This document shows positions 8,893-21,166 of a stretch of DNA of 25,163 bases, piece after piece; position 1 is the first letter of the stretch, and each line of letters opens with the position of its first letter. The DNA comes from Tetmemena sp. SeJ-2015. Taxonomy: Eukaryota > Ciliophora > Spirotrichea > Sporadotrichida > Oxytrichidae. Position numbers and translations under genes: made by a program. The notes below the pieces were generated by a model. The model searched no databases, was not told the DNA's origin, and worked only from the letters and a program-made list of their open reading frames with translations. The stretch lies in NCBI GenBank assembly GCA_027382625.1, contig JAJKFJ010002741.1, forward strand, positions 1-25,163, read 5' to 3'.

Positions 8893-10198
8893 ATGAAAAC
8901 AGAGCAGCAAAAATACACGGCAGCCGCCACCTCAGCCACTAGCATGCAACAGCAGCCACTGCCTCTCCATTCAGTGGGCCAGCTAGATATCAGAGTGGTC
9001 CGTGCTGAGCTATTCAGAGACACTGAAATCATAGGGTAACCATCTAATCATCCTTCAATCCACTCATTTGATTATCTTTACTACTTGCTTAAACTGAAAT
9101 CTCTAACCTATTCCCCCTTTAGCAAGATGGACCCATACGTGCAATTGGAGTACAACGGACAGGTCTATAAAACTGCCACCAGGAAGGATGGCGGCAAGCA
9201 CCCAACTTGGGACCAGGCAAGCCAATTCATTTACTTTCTTAACCCCTCTCTTGCTTTAGATGTTCAGCTTCCCAATTATCAACTTGAATGACGAGATTGT
9301 CCTCAAGATCTATGATGAGAACTCCCTCACCAAAGATAAAAGCTATGATGATCATGATATGTGATATCACATTTATAGATGACTTGGTATGTTACTACTT
9401 ATTGTTGTTCTGGATCAATGTTCTTATTCTCTAATAGATCGGCATGGCCATGGTCAAGATTTCCTCACTCACCCAGAGCAAGGGCTTCCAAGAGCAAGTT
9501 GTAAGAACTTCCTTTTTCCTCCACTATCCCTATTATAACTTTATCTCTCTATCTTTAGTTCACCCTGCAATTCAAGGACAAGCAAGCTGGCAAGATCTTG
9601 TAAGTTAGAAATATATTCTCCATATTGATAATATTGGCATGTGCTTACTCCTTTAATAATATAGACTTGAGAGCAGATTCCTGGGCGGAGTGCCTGCCTT
9701 TTCTGGACAGCAGCCCATGGCTCAAGAATTCCAGCACTCCTAGTTCAGTCAGCCAGGTGCCTATTCAAACGTAAGATCACACAAAATATCATCCTCTATT
9801 ATCCACAACTAAACAATCTATCTGTAGATTCAATCACAGTACCCAGTTGGCAGCGCCTTGGGCTCCTAAATGCAAATTATTGTTCTTGGGATGAGATTTT
9901 TGTTTGAATGCCTATGGCAGGCCAGCCCATGCAGCAATAGCAGTACCAGGACCCTAACATCAAGCCTCAGCCCTACATGCAACAGCAGAACCTGCCCTTC
10001 ACCACCTCTCAGCAATACTAGCAGCAGCACTGAGTAGGTGAGACACAGTCCCAGGGGTCCCAAACTAAGAGCCAAAAGATTCCACAGCCAACAGGAGTTT
10101 AAGGCAGTACAACTACTACTACAACTATTGGAGGGGTGAAACTCACAGAGAAGGAACTTTAAGTTTTGGGAAGGACTCATCATCATAAGCACCACTGA
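8893..10198 (+). CDS. C2-domain protein B with Gln/Pro-rich tail
   Basis: This is a paralogue of the upstream gene, with an extra Gln/Ala N-terminus. The C2 domain reads GQLDIRVVRAELFRDTEI, then GKMDPYVQLEYNGQVYKTAT, HPTWDQMFSFPIINLNDEIV and LKIYDENSLTKDDLIGMAMV once two non-GT-AG segments are removed. A GT-AG intron lies at the same place as in gene A, just before KMDPYV. The tail is Gln/Pro/Tyr-rich. The 3' end is ambiguous: a TGA at 10031-10033 follows QQYQQQH, but the same frame continues 55 codons with Gln/Ser/Thr-rich content (SQGSQTKSQKIPQPTG) to TGA 10196-10198. Either 10031 is the stop, or it lies in a small excised segment. Confidence 0.82.
9217..9259. other. GC-AG intron or IES with 2-bp AG pointer, 43 bp
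   Basis: CAG/GCAAGC at the left and TTTAG at the right make a textbook GC-AG intron, but a 2-bp AG repeat would also explain it. Removal gives HPTWDQMFSFPI, matching the spacing of the paralogue. Confidence 0.55.
9338..9380. other. IES candidate, 43 bp, pointer GAT
   Basis: GAT lies at 9335-9337 and 9378-9380. The segment contains the palindromes ATGATCAT and GTGATATCAC. Excision gives ENSLTKDDLIGMAMV, the usual C2 loop. A GC-AG intron giving TKDKNDLIG is an alternative. Confidence 0.65.
9874..9911. other. IES candidate, 38 bp, pointer AATGC
   Basis: AATGC lies at 9869-9873 and 9907-9911. Excision gives GSALGSQMPMAGQPMQQQQ in frame; no GT-AG intron fits. Confidence 0.7.
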
Positions 10199-10458
10199 TC
10201 TCGATTAGAGAATTTGCTTCATGATTTTTGGGACTCATAATTTCAAACACTTTAATTTTATAATTACAATCAAAGAAAGTACTACTTCTCTTCTTTAGTT
10301 CCTTCAATACAGATTGATTGGTGAGTATTTTTAAATGGGATTATGGAAAATTAAAGAAATCTTTGCTATGGAAATTCATTCATGTGTCTTTGATATTCTT
10401 GTTTATCGATTCAAATTATAAATACGAGCTAGTGAGTGAGTGGATATATTCCTTTCCC

Positions 10459-13400
10459 TCATTTAATTATCTCGGGAAGTTGAAACGTTACTTTGTGCTC
10501 TAAGAATAAAGAGGAACGATTTATGTAAATGGTTTTTTAAAGCTACTTCTTTTCTGTCTCTGCTTCGCTAGCATGAGAATTTACGAGCTTGACTTTCTTC
10601 TCCTTACTCTTGACGAGCTTCAAATTATCAGAAAGCTTCTCGATCTAGTTCTGCCAATCCCGTGTCATTATTATATACTCTTATTCTATTATCGAAGTTA
10701 AAGGCAGAAATATTTTGTTGCTGCAATAACTAGTTGAACTTTGAAAATTTAAAAACCATATCCTACTTCCTATTTGAATGGATGCTAATTTAAACTTGCT
10801 GATCATTTTTTCATTATGGTTCCTAGTCTGGATCACAGACTCATCAACCAAGTTCAATCCCTTACTTCCTCCACCACCAGCACCCAGGCTGTGGCTCAAA
10901 TGATTCCTAGTCTCTAAAGTACTATCCTCCAGCTTAGCCACCTGAGGGGAACTGCCTCTGAATCTACCCACTGGAGCCTCTATCTCTCTCTTGACCTGCA
11001 CTCCTTCTTTGCTGATCATGAGCGGTCCTCTCTTCCTCGTCAATTGCTCCTTGGAGTTGAAACTTTGAGAGGCCTGGTTGGTAGATTGATGAAAGCGGAA
11101 GGATTGCTTGTTAGTCAGTTATGGCTGAGGGCTCTGTGTGATTTTCTACTGTTGAGGTCTACTTGGAAAGCCTAAGCCACCACCAGTCAAAGGCAAGTTA
11201 TTGGCTTTGCTTCGCCTTGTGACGTTGCTGCTATTTTACTGTACGCTCTGACTTAGTTCATTGAATAAAAAATGGAATAAGAATAAAGGGGCTCAGTTTT
11301 TAAAGAATTTGTGAGCTGGCTGCTAATCCACTTTGTCAAGCTGCTAAGGCTTCTCTTGAGTAATTTTGGCTTTGCGCAAATCATCAACACTCTAATCCTT
11401 GACACAAAAACTAGAGTGAGTGAGAGAGTTCATTATATTCCTTAAATTTCAAACACCCTTCTCTATATGTTGCTAGTCAGTTACATAAACAGAGGCACGG
11501 TGTTTCGGATTAGACTCTCCGTTCTTGATTTCCTAATTCTTAGCTGCTTTCACTTTAGAAATGGAAAGCGCTTTTTCAATCTTTCTCTCTTCGTGAAACT
11601 CTATGCTCTCTTCCAAGTATTCCTCCTATATTCCCTAGACCTCTACCTCCTAATTAACTTCAATAGAATCACTAAAAAATATTTAATTTAGAATTAGCTT
11701 CATCTGTGATGTCACCATAATAACTAGGTTGCTCCTAGTCTATACTCTCATAAATCTCCTGACTCAGATTGAGATGGCCTTCATTTAGAGGCTTCTTATT
11801 ATTTGCAGAGGGTCTAGCGCCCTTACTCCCCTCTGCTTTGTGTATGAGACTCTAGATTTCTTAGTGGAGTTTCTCACCTCTCTGCTTACTCATCTTTATA
11901 CTCTGAGGGATGGGGCTCCTTCCAGACTCCTCGATTAAAAATCTCATTCATAACTATGAGCTTATATTTAACTTGATATGAGACTTTGCATCTTGGCTCT
12001 AGCTATTTGACTTGCCCCCTTTCTCTCCTTAGTTTAGTCCATAGTAGCTCTACCTCTTTTAAAGCAAAAATAATAACTTAAATTTAAGAGAGCTTTCTCT
12101 TTTGCTTAGGGCCAGTAATCTCCTTTCTGTCGTTTGAGGCCACGAGCTGGTTGCTTAAATCTATCTGCTGCTTTTTCAATATGCGCTTCTTGTCAAAGAA
12201 CTGAGCTATCTCTACCTCGGGGCTTTACTACCCGAAGGCTTGATATAAATTAAAGTGTAGAAAATGATATGCTAATATAATGATTGGTTGAAGTAGTCTG
12301 AGGATGGATATTGCTCAATGAAAAGATAAATTGAAAATACCTAGTTGTGAATAAAACTTTTGTGTCGCATAGCAGGCCTCAGCAATTAAGACCTATCATC
12401 TTATAGAGGGGTGAGCTGCACGTTCGAAAGTATATTTGATTATTGCTCCTAAGAAAGCAAGGGACTCAGTTTACTGTTCTGATAAGCCTCAAGCTGATTA
12501 TTCGAAAGCAAGAGCATGTTGTTCCTAAAGTTCTTCCTGTCCATCGATGCTCTCAGAAAGTCTTACTCTTTCTCTAAGCTCACATTAACCCCACCATCAT
12601 CTTCAATGTGCTACATTCGATCCATGCTCAGATAATTACTGCGGCTGTTCTTCTACTGCCGGCCACTAGCTGTACTCTCTTTAGAGACGCTTTTGTAATG
12701 ACTGCTGTTATAGTGACTCTAGTTGTAACTGCTACTTTATGCATCAAGGGGCATCCTATTTTTAGCTATGAGATTTTTAAGTGTCTCCTTCAGCTTCCTT
12801 GTCCTAGATTGAGACTCTCCATAGATCGAGATTACGCGTGCAGCTGTGACCTTGCTTTGTAAGTGGTCCTCTCTAGTTACTATAAGTAAAGAAAGATATG
12901 AGACCAATCGATAAAGAGTTTGAATGACTGCACCGTTATGAATTTGATTGGAAAGATTATTCTTGCCTTTTTAAGACTACTGATCAATTATGGACAAATT
13001 GCCATCATTATGCTTTTCAAATAAGCTATATTTAGCAGGACCAGAGATCCCAACCCTATCTAGAAGAGCCTCTCTTCTTCGGATGTCTTCATTGATGCTC
13101 TTGAAAATATTTTGCCTTGCTTATCTCGTGTCTGCCAGATTTTAGAGCTGTATCTAGTCCAGAGAGAACTTGGGAGTTGGCTGCTGCAGGAAGAACTGTT
13201 GGGAATGAAGCTGCTAATTATGAGGCTGAGTTTGAGTGTTGTTGAAAATTATCTGCTTGTTCTTGCTCCTTATCATTTTCAGTTGGGCCTTGTCAGTGAT
13301 AAATTTAAATTTAAAGTCTCCATTACATATATTGATAGTAGCTGATGCGAATTTCGATGAGTTGTTGAATTTCTAAAGTTCATTTTCTCCGTATTCATCA

Positions 13401-14754
13401 CTTGGATTCATGAGCTGCTACTGTTAGAGGAAGGCACTTGATTTAATGAACTCTGCACTTTCTATGTTTTAGCCTGTCGACCCATCATCTCTTCTATTGC
13501 TTGAATTTTGGCTTCTAGCCTGTGAAGAAGATTGATGCAGATTATTATCTCTGCTTGTGTTTGACTTCGGACTCTTCTTCTTTAGCTTGCTGCTGCTCCT
13601 CCTCCCATTGGCTAAGATTTCTTTAGTGCTTGAGTCAGGCTTCAGAAACTTGCCTGATACCACCTGCTTCTCATTATTGCTCAAGCTGTCTAGCATGAGC
13701 TCTTATATCTACTAGGACTTTCGAGGAGTGTTTCGCTTTGACTTCTTTAGCACTTTCTAATTAAAAGCTCATCCATAAGCATAAGATATGTTTACTCGAG
13801 ATTAAAGTCCTTTCTGGGAGGACTTACGAGATCCTATTCCTAATATGTAGTCTACATTGATTCTTGACTCAACTGAAGAAGCTTCGGCTCCATCTTTCCT
13901 CTTCTACCCCTTTCTTCTACCAGATATAGACTTCCTCCCATTTCTCTAGCTCTAGTCTTAACTAAGCCGTTACTGATTAAAGCTTTGCAGCTGCAGCTCT
14001 TAATGTTCAGAGGCTGGCAGCTGAGATAAGTTGCCCTTTGAGTACTGATTTTCAGAGAGCCTCTCACCAGAGAAGGTGTCGAAGTAATTCAAGCGCTGCG
14101 GGTTCTCACTTGGAGGAAACGCAGAGAACTCAGTGATGGGAAAAATTTCAGGCAGCGGTGATCTCTAACTCGGATTCAGAGGGAGGATGAGGTGGGGGGA
14201 TTTTTTATCAACAGGGTCTTACGGATTTTCAAGAGAGTAGTTCATTTAGTCCTCGCTTTCAGTTCGCACTCTCTTCTCTACTCTTGGACTTCTATGAACT
14301 TCTAAGTCTTAATAATATAACGCTAATAATGTTTGAGTTATTTTCTAAGTCTTGATTCCTTGCTGCTGGATAATGAAGAAGCTCATCCCTACTTTACTTA
14401 AAGCTCTTCTTCTAATTGCTCCTAGCTACTGCTTGGCCTATAGTCCCAGTTACAGCTATATTAGTTTTCTTGAGAGCTGGGTTTGCAAAGTTAATGTGGA
14501 GATTGTTCAGAACCAGTCGCTCCAGAGACTTATTTGTTCTCTACTCTCATCTCAAGATAAAACATCTTCATTTTTAAGTAGTAATCAATTTCTTTAGATG
14601 TCAATCTTGGCTTGATTGAGCTCTGGAAAATGCGATTAAAGTTGGAGACTAGCAGCCACAAGTCCTTCTCTTTCTTGCTTGAGGCTCCTTCTCTCTCTGC
14701 TCTGAAAGTGTGGCCCAGCTCTCTCATTCTATAAATGCTAATTACTCTCTTCAT
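10459..14754 (-). CDS. Long Gln/Ser/Lys-rich coiled-coil protein, function unknown
   Basis: The start is the ATG at 14754 (MKRVISIYRMRELGHTFRAE), followed by DLWLLVSNFNRIFQ and a long low-complexity protein of roughly 1,200 residues ending at TGA 10461-10459. Stretches rich in Ser, Gln and Asn alternate with charged helices likely to form coiled coils (QEEYLEESIEFHEERKIEKA; DWQNQIEKLSDNLKLVKSKE). A GT-AG intron of 39 bp (GTAAACAT to AATTAG) precedes KVLKKSKRN near 13750. At least seven repeat-flanked segments must be removed, several with out-of-frame lengths or internal TGA. I recognise no catalytic or binding domain. A cytoskeletal or scaffold role is possible but unsupported. The last 20 or so residues before the stop are less certain. 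Confidence 0.68.
10670..10807. other. IES candidate, 138 bp, pointer AATGA
   Basis: Minus-strand AATGA lies at both ends (10807-10803 and 10669-10665). The segment is AT-rich and 46 codons long. Excision gives TRNHNEKMTRDWQNQIEK, joining two GC-richer coding stretches. Confidence 0.6.
11267..11308. other. IES candidate, 42 bp, pointer ATTC
   Basis: The segment is bounded by ATTC on the minus strand and contains an in-frame TGA. Excision gives QPAHKFNELSQSVQQNSS. Confidence 0.6.
11406..11456. other. IES candidate, 51 bp, pointer GTGT
   Basis: GTGT on the minus strand lies at both ends. The segment contains an in-frame TGA. Excision gives QHIEKGVKDQSVDDLRK. Confidence 0.6.
11670..11694. other. 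IES candidate, 25 bp, pointer ATTCTA
   Basis: The segment contains a TGA and shifts the frame. Excision gives GDITDEANSIEVNQEVEV. No GT donor is available at this point. Confidence 0.65.
11929..11985. other. IES candidate, 57 bp, pointer AGTCT
   Basis: The segment is a multiple of three with an internal TGA. Excision gives SQDAKSGRSPIPQSIKMSK. Confidence 0.65.
12061..12103. other. IES candidate, 43 bp, pointer AAAAGAG
   Basis: A 7-bp repeat lies at both ends. Excision gives ITGPKQKRQSYYGLNQGEK and corrects the frame. Confidence 0.7.
12246..12328. other. IES candidate, 83 bp, pointer TATC
   Basis: TATC lies at both ends on the minus strand. Excision gives HNQVFSIYQAFGQQSPEVE in frame. Several TATC copies nearby make the exact edges less sure. 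Confidence 0.5.
14294..14303. other. Possible 10-bp IES, pointer AGAAGT
   Basis: A tandem-like pair of AGAAGT is 10 bp apart. Deleting one unit together with 14385-14406 keeps the frame (ILLRLRSPRVEKRVRTE). It could equally be a plain short duplication if the upstream intron is used instead. Confidence 0.3.
14385..14406. other. Possible 22-bp IES, pointer GAGCTT (or overlapping GT-AG intron)
   Basis: GAGCTT lies at both ends on the minus strand. Excision gives LEEELLHYPAARNQDLENN. A 32-bp GT-AG intron (GTAAAGTAGG to CCAG) covers nearly the same place, so the two readings compete. Confidence 0.4.
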
Positions 14755-15625
14755 TATTCTTTAGTTTCCTATTAAAGGAAATATATAAAGATGAGGTTCA
14801 ATAATTATTTTCACTAAAAAGAGATCTCTCTCCTCTTAGAATATTTTTAAGTTTTGGGAAATTCCTACCACTATTTTAGGTCATTCAATAAAGATGATAT
14901 TAAGTTTCAAGCACTTTAACTCTAGGAAATAAAAGAAGAAGTCTAACTTACCTATTGCAAATCTCGAGTGTGACTGCTGCTGGATGGTTATCGATTGTTT
15001 CTATTTTATTCCATTAAAATAATTTAAGTCTCCTCCTTAATTAGACCCATATATATAAATTCAGAGATTCCTATACAAATTTTCTCTACAATTCAAAAAT
15101 ATGCAAATATAATTGTACTTTCACATAACTTTATTTTAATTCTTCTCTCTATAAACTAGCTTGACTTCTATATTATTTTTTACGCATGCCTTACAGTTCC
15201 TTCTACTCCAATTTACAAGCACCTCGCCCTTTATCTCATGTGGTGAATTATTTACTCAAATTCACCATCTTCATAGATGCTTGAAGGTGATATTTTGTTT
15301 AATTTTGGACTCTTAATACAAATAATGCAAATATATTTTATTACTATCCTTTAAAATGAAAGTTGCACACTGCTCTTTTGAAAATGCTGCTCTCTCTTCC
15401 ACCGCCCTCTCCTTAAACCAAAATCCACAATCATCATATTCAAAATTATTCCTCAATATTAAGCAGTTTTATTTCCTTATAAGGTTTAGGGAGCAGTGGT
15501 GTTTCTATGAAAAGTCCCTTGTTTGTTTAAATGAATGATACTATTACTTTTATATATAACAACTTTTATCTCTATCCCTCTCCATGAGGCACAAGCGCAA
15601 GTCGCTCACTCAAACTGACACATCA
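14755..15625. other. Intergenic spacer, AT-rich
   Basis: This is the upstream region of the coiled-coil gene and downstream region of CDPK 1, both on the minus strand. Short open frames exist on both strands, but none shows domain content or codon bias. I see nothing further. Confidence 0.5.
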
Positions 15626-17811
<2,186 letters not shown>

Positions 17812-17828
17812 TATAGTTGGAATTTTAA

Positions 17829-18086
17829 TTAAAATCGGTGATTGGTTAAAATAATAAATGGAGAGTTGCAAATTCGTGTCAGTTGAAATCGCAGATTCAC
17901 CCCCTGATCTGCAGCTTGTTCGATAGAGAATGAAAAATTAATATGAGTTTCTTCTTTAATCATCCTCGTAGAACCTCTCAGCAGTGAGATACGACTCATG
18001 CATTCTTCATCATCTTCATCATCATTTTCTACTAAACTTGTGTCGCTTATAACTCTGAACTGAGCACTCCCCCACAAAAGCTGCAA
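17829..18086 (-). other. Acidic open frame upstream of CDPK 1, possible small gene or exon
   Basis: The frame includes VISDTSLVENDDEDDEECM and ISLLRGSTRMIKEETH, which look more like coding than the surrounding AT-rich DNA. A splice-like CAG precedes it and an ATG (MAQMSG) lies near 18180. No domain is recognised and no clear stop context is seen. Confidence 0.3.
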
Positions 18087-18622
18087 GGATAAAAAGTTCT
18101 TAAAATTTTATCCTGAATCGAATGGTGTAATTATTATTTAAATTGCACACACTTCAACTGCCACTCATTTAAGCCATTTTAATTTAATAATTAATTTAAT
18201 TCTCTTTTTTATTAAATTCTCAGCTATATTAAGATGAATAGTTATATTTTTTACTTTATTAAATTTTAAAGCTGCCCTACCAAATTTATTTAAAACAAAG
18301 TTTTTACTTCCACCTTCTTCAATCACTTAAAAATAATTATTCGTAACTTGTCCATTTTCTTATAAAAATAGCTTTAGAAATCAGAAATCTTGATGAAATT
18401 GGTTTGTCTTTTACGAGAGGAAAGTGGATAGATTATCATAGATGACTAGGATTAGCTTGCCCATCATTATTGAAATTAAGAGTTGAGTAATTAAAGTCAA
18501 GAGAGGCTTTTTTCTTCCCTCTCCTACTCCTTCTAGAATCCTAGGACTCGGTGCGTTCAATCTCCAAAACTTAAAACCGAATGCTATAATAAAGTAATAT
18601 TTAATCTCTGGTGATGGTGAAT
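18087..18622. other. Intergenic spacer, AT-rich
   Basis: The spacer lies between the possible acidic frame upstream of CDPK 1 and the stop of the F-box gene. It has long A/T tracts, no tRNA-like cloverleaf noticed and no repeats above about 12 bp. Confidence 0.45.
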
Positions 18623-20803
18623 TCATTAGTGCTGAGAATATATTTTTTCTGCTTGAGAGGGTTGATTGAGTTCGTCTAACGCCTATTAGAGACGTTCCTT
18701 TTCAGCAGACTGCCAAAGGATTTTGTCAAAGTGATGAGTGATGAATTTGCGAGTTTCCTCAGCACCAAACTTTTAATTAACTGCTCTGACCAGGCGAGCA
18801 ATGTCTAAATGCTGCCCATGAGAGTAGGCAATTGTGTAGCCGATGTAGTTCATGAAGTTGAAGGCGCGCTCAATAGTATTTATGAAAGGAGTGGCTCAAT
18901 AAAATCAAACACATATTCATTCATAAGAAAATTCATTTAGGCTTAGAGGTTGTATTCAAAGGCGTCGGGTCTGAGGTGGAAAGTCATTAGGAAGTATTCC
19001 TTGGTGGGCATTTTAATGTCAGACTCAGAGTCTTCGTGATAAAGAAACTTTTATTAAACAAGAGATACAGAATAAGCAAATTTCACTTAAACTCCTCAAT
19101 TTTGTCCTTGAGGTAGAATATATTAAGGTCTTCTCTGAAGCTACCAAGCTCCTCCAAGAAACGTTAAACCTCAGTGTCACTCCTCTTCAGATAGTCTATA
19201 ATTTTAAAAACCATCAGTGAGAGATTGTAGTCCAGTTAGCCGTATTTCACACTCGCGTATTGCATCAAGTCAAAATTTAGAATAGCTCACTCGCATTATG
19301 AATGAATGAGAGAGTAGATTTTTTGTACAAGTCGATTATTTACTTATTCGTGATGATCTTTTCTTCTAGAAGTTTCTCAATATTGATGATAAAAAAAAGA
19401 ATTTGCACTTTTATATATATCATATTTACAATTTATCTTTGATGAGAAGCTCTTTCCTGATTTTGAAAATTTCCTCTTATTGTGCTATAGATGTTAACTT
19501 CTTAGCATTCTCGAGTCTTTCTTTTATCTCCTCTATATTCATAACTTACTCTGATCCTTAAAAAAGAAGAATCTGTACATGCTTTAATATATAATCCCTT
19601 CTCTTCCTCCTCTTGCATATGCTCATTCTCAAAGTTTTGGTAAGCATTCTTACTCTCCTCTTGCCTTGACCTGCCTCTGACGGATAAAACCTCCCTCAGG
19701 TTTGGATCTCTCACATCTTCTAATTTCAAGCCTACCACTCCAACATACCTGAGAGCGATGTAGTATTACTAGTCGCTGTCTTGAGCTTTCACTTTCCCAA
19801 ACAGGTTCACCTTGATATAGTTGCCGACTGCTAGCTAGCTTCCTTTCACCTCCAGAGGGAAATGCTGCTCCCTGGTTGTGTCAGGCAACACTGAATAGAC
19901 TGGACTCCTATACTCGAATTAAATTCAAATCGTATATTGAATTAAGTAGGAGAGGAGCCCACTTCGACTTGGACTCGCTTAGGTGGGTAGAGAGGGAAGC
20001 CGGTGTGGAAGCGAGGTTGGAAGACTGAGATTACCACTGAGTGGATAAGCGCAGGTTCGTTTAGTTTAGTGTTTGAGGCAACTTTGTAGAGCAGCCACTC
20101 GTCACACTCTGCAGAGACTGAGCCAGTTGAACTCCAGAAGTAGTCATGACTCAATCTGTCAAGAGCAAATAAAAATTAATGGTGCGTAATCATTTTGAAG
20201 AGTTCTGTGGATCGACTAGTTGAAGTCCTGAGTTGAGGCTTCCTGTGCCTCAAGCATCAAGTGCTCATCTTTAGTTGCTAACTCGTTTACCACTCCTATG
20301 ACTTTAAGAATTAATAGATGCATGTTTATTTTTCAACACGTTTAAATTTGAGACCTCTCTGATGAAGGATTTGATGGCCTGGACTGAAGTCAGAGAGAAT
20401 AGTTTCAGAAATTGCTGCTTAGATAGTCTGATGCGCTATGTTGCACGCTGCTTATTGGGAAATGGAGAGGGAGCTGAAATGGCTTGCTGCAAACTTCCGA
20501 GGCTAAGTTTCGACTCCTCTTTGTTCCCAAAGCCGCCTGCCCAGTTTTGAAAGATCTGTTGCTAAATTTATTTTACTCTAATTGGAACTTAAATTATCTT
20601 TGAGTTGCCAGACCAAAATGTTTTGAGAGAGTTCTGCATGCATGGTCCTCTAGAGCTGAGACACTCGAGCTATGTCCCCCATCCCCACATGAGATAGTAT
20701 GAGATAATTTATAGTTAAATGGATATTGAACTATATAACTATATCGTTTTATATTTCAGAGACCGAGCACATCAAAGTTAAGACTTTCAAGTTTAAGAGT
20801 CAT
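18623..20803 (-). CDS. F-box protein with galactose-binding-like domain and unknown C-terminal region
   Basis: The start at 20803 gives MTLKLESLNFDVLGL, and after excision of 20705-20762 an F-box follows: ILSHVGMGDIARVSQL, then ELSQNILVWQL. Next comes a helical linker and a domain with SHDYFWSSTGSVSAECDEW, FQPRFHTGFPLYPPKRVQVE and YYIALRYVGVVG. By memory this resembles the domain that follows the F-box in plant At4g00755-type proteins. The C-terminal third (HLDIARLVRAVNQKFGAEET; ITHHFDKILWQSAEKERLQQ) I do not recognise. The stop is TGA 18625-18623. F-box proteins recruit substrates to SCF ubiquitin ligases. The junctions between 19100 and 19560 and at 20570-20640 are not fully resolved. Confidence 0.8.
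18875..18900. other. IES candidate, 26 bp, pointer ATTGAGC
   Basis: A 7-bp repeat lies at both ends on the minus strand. Excision gives NEYVFDFIERAFNFMNYIG and corrects the frame. Confidence 0.75.
20166..20202. other. IES candidate, 37 bp, pointer CTCTT
   Basis: The segment contains a TGA. Excision gives SIHRTLDRLSHDYFWSSTG, the expected start of the domain after the F-box. Confidence 0.75.
20705..20762. other. IES candidate inside the F-box, 58 bp, pointer TCTC
   Basis: The segment opens with an in-frame TGA. Excision gives NFDVLGLILSHVGMGDIARV, a well-formed F-box core. Confidence 0.75.
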
Positions 20804-21166
20804 TCCACACACACAATACAAAAGCAAATTATCAAATTTAAAACTATAAATTAAATTGAAGGAGAGAGCACTCTAGAAATAATAATTAAACTACTTCAAT
20901 AATGAAAGCAAGTCATTCTAGCAGTAAAATTCTAGGGAGGTTTAATTTCAAAAGAGCTCTCTTCTTAGTCCTCTTAGCAATTTAAAGATATGGATTTTAG
21001 AAGTTTGAACTTGCAAATATTTTTTGAATTAGCACTCATAGTCTTTACTATTGCAAGTTAATTGCTTTGATTATCTTTTAATAAAGCTTTATAATAATAC
21101 CTTTGGCATTTATTTTATAGATAATTTTCTTTATATTAATTCATCAATAGTGGATCTACTTAAAAG
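20804..21166. promoter_or_regulatory. Divergent intergenic region
   Basis: This is the only space between the starts of the F-box gene (minus) and the surface-protein gene (plus), so it should hold both promoters. It is AT-rich with a CA-rich patch near 20805-20820. No specific element is recognised. Confidence 0.4.

Noticed and set aside
4670..10033. UGA as tryptophan (karyorelict-type code)
   Set aside because: Two in-frame TGA codons (4670, 10031) first suggested it, but the first lies in a CGATT-flanked segment whose removal restores a good protein, and all Trp in the kinase and C2 domains use TGG. The second remains open.
10318..10503. Plus-strand open frame after the second C2 gene
   Set aside because: It has only a non-ATG start, is AT-rich and overlaps the 3' end of the opposite coiled-coil gene.
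11467..11691. Plus-strand open frame rich in Leu/Phe
   Set aside because: It is antisense to a clear Glu/Lys-rich coiled-coil exon and includes part of an IES.
12608..12862. Plus-strand open frame with apparent membrane segment
   Set aside because: It is antisense to the Ser/Gln-rich exons of the long coiled-coil gene.
15356..15538. Plus-strand 60-codon open frame
   Set aside because: It is isolated in an AT-rich spacer, with no domain or supporting signals.
20362..20550. Plus-strand open frame
   Set aside because: It is antisense to the helical linker of the F-box gene, which has the better coding content.
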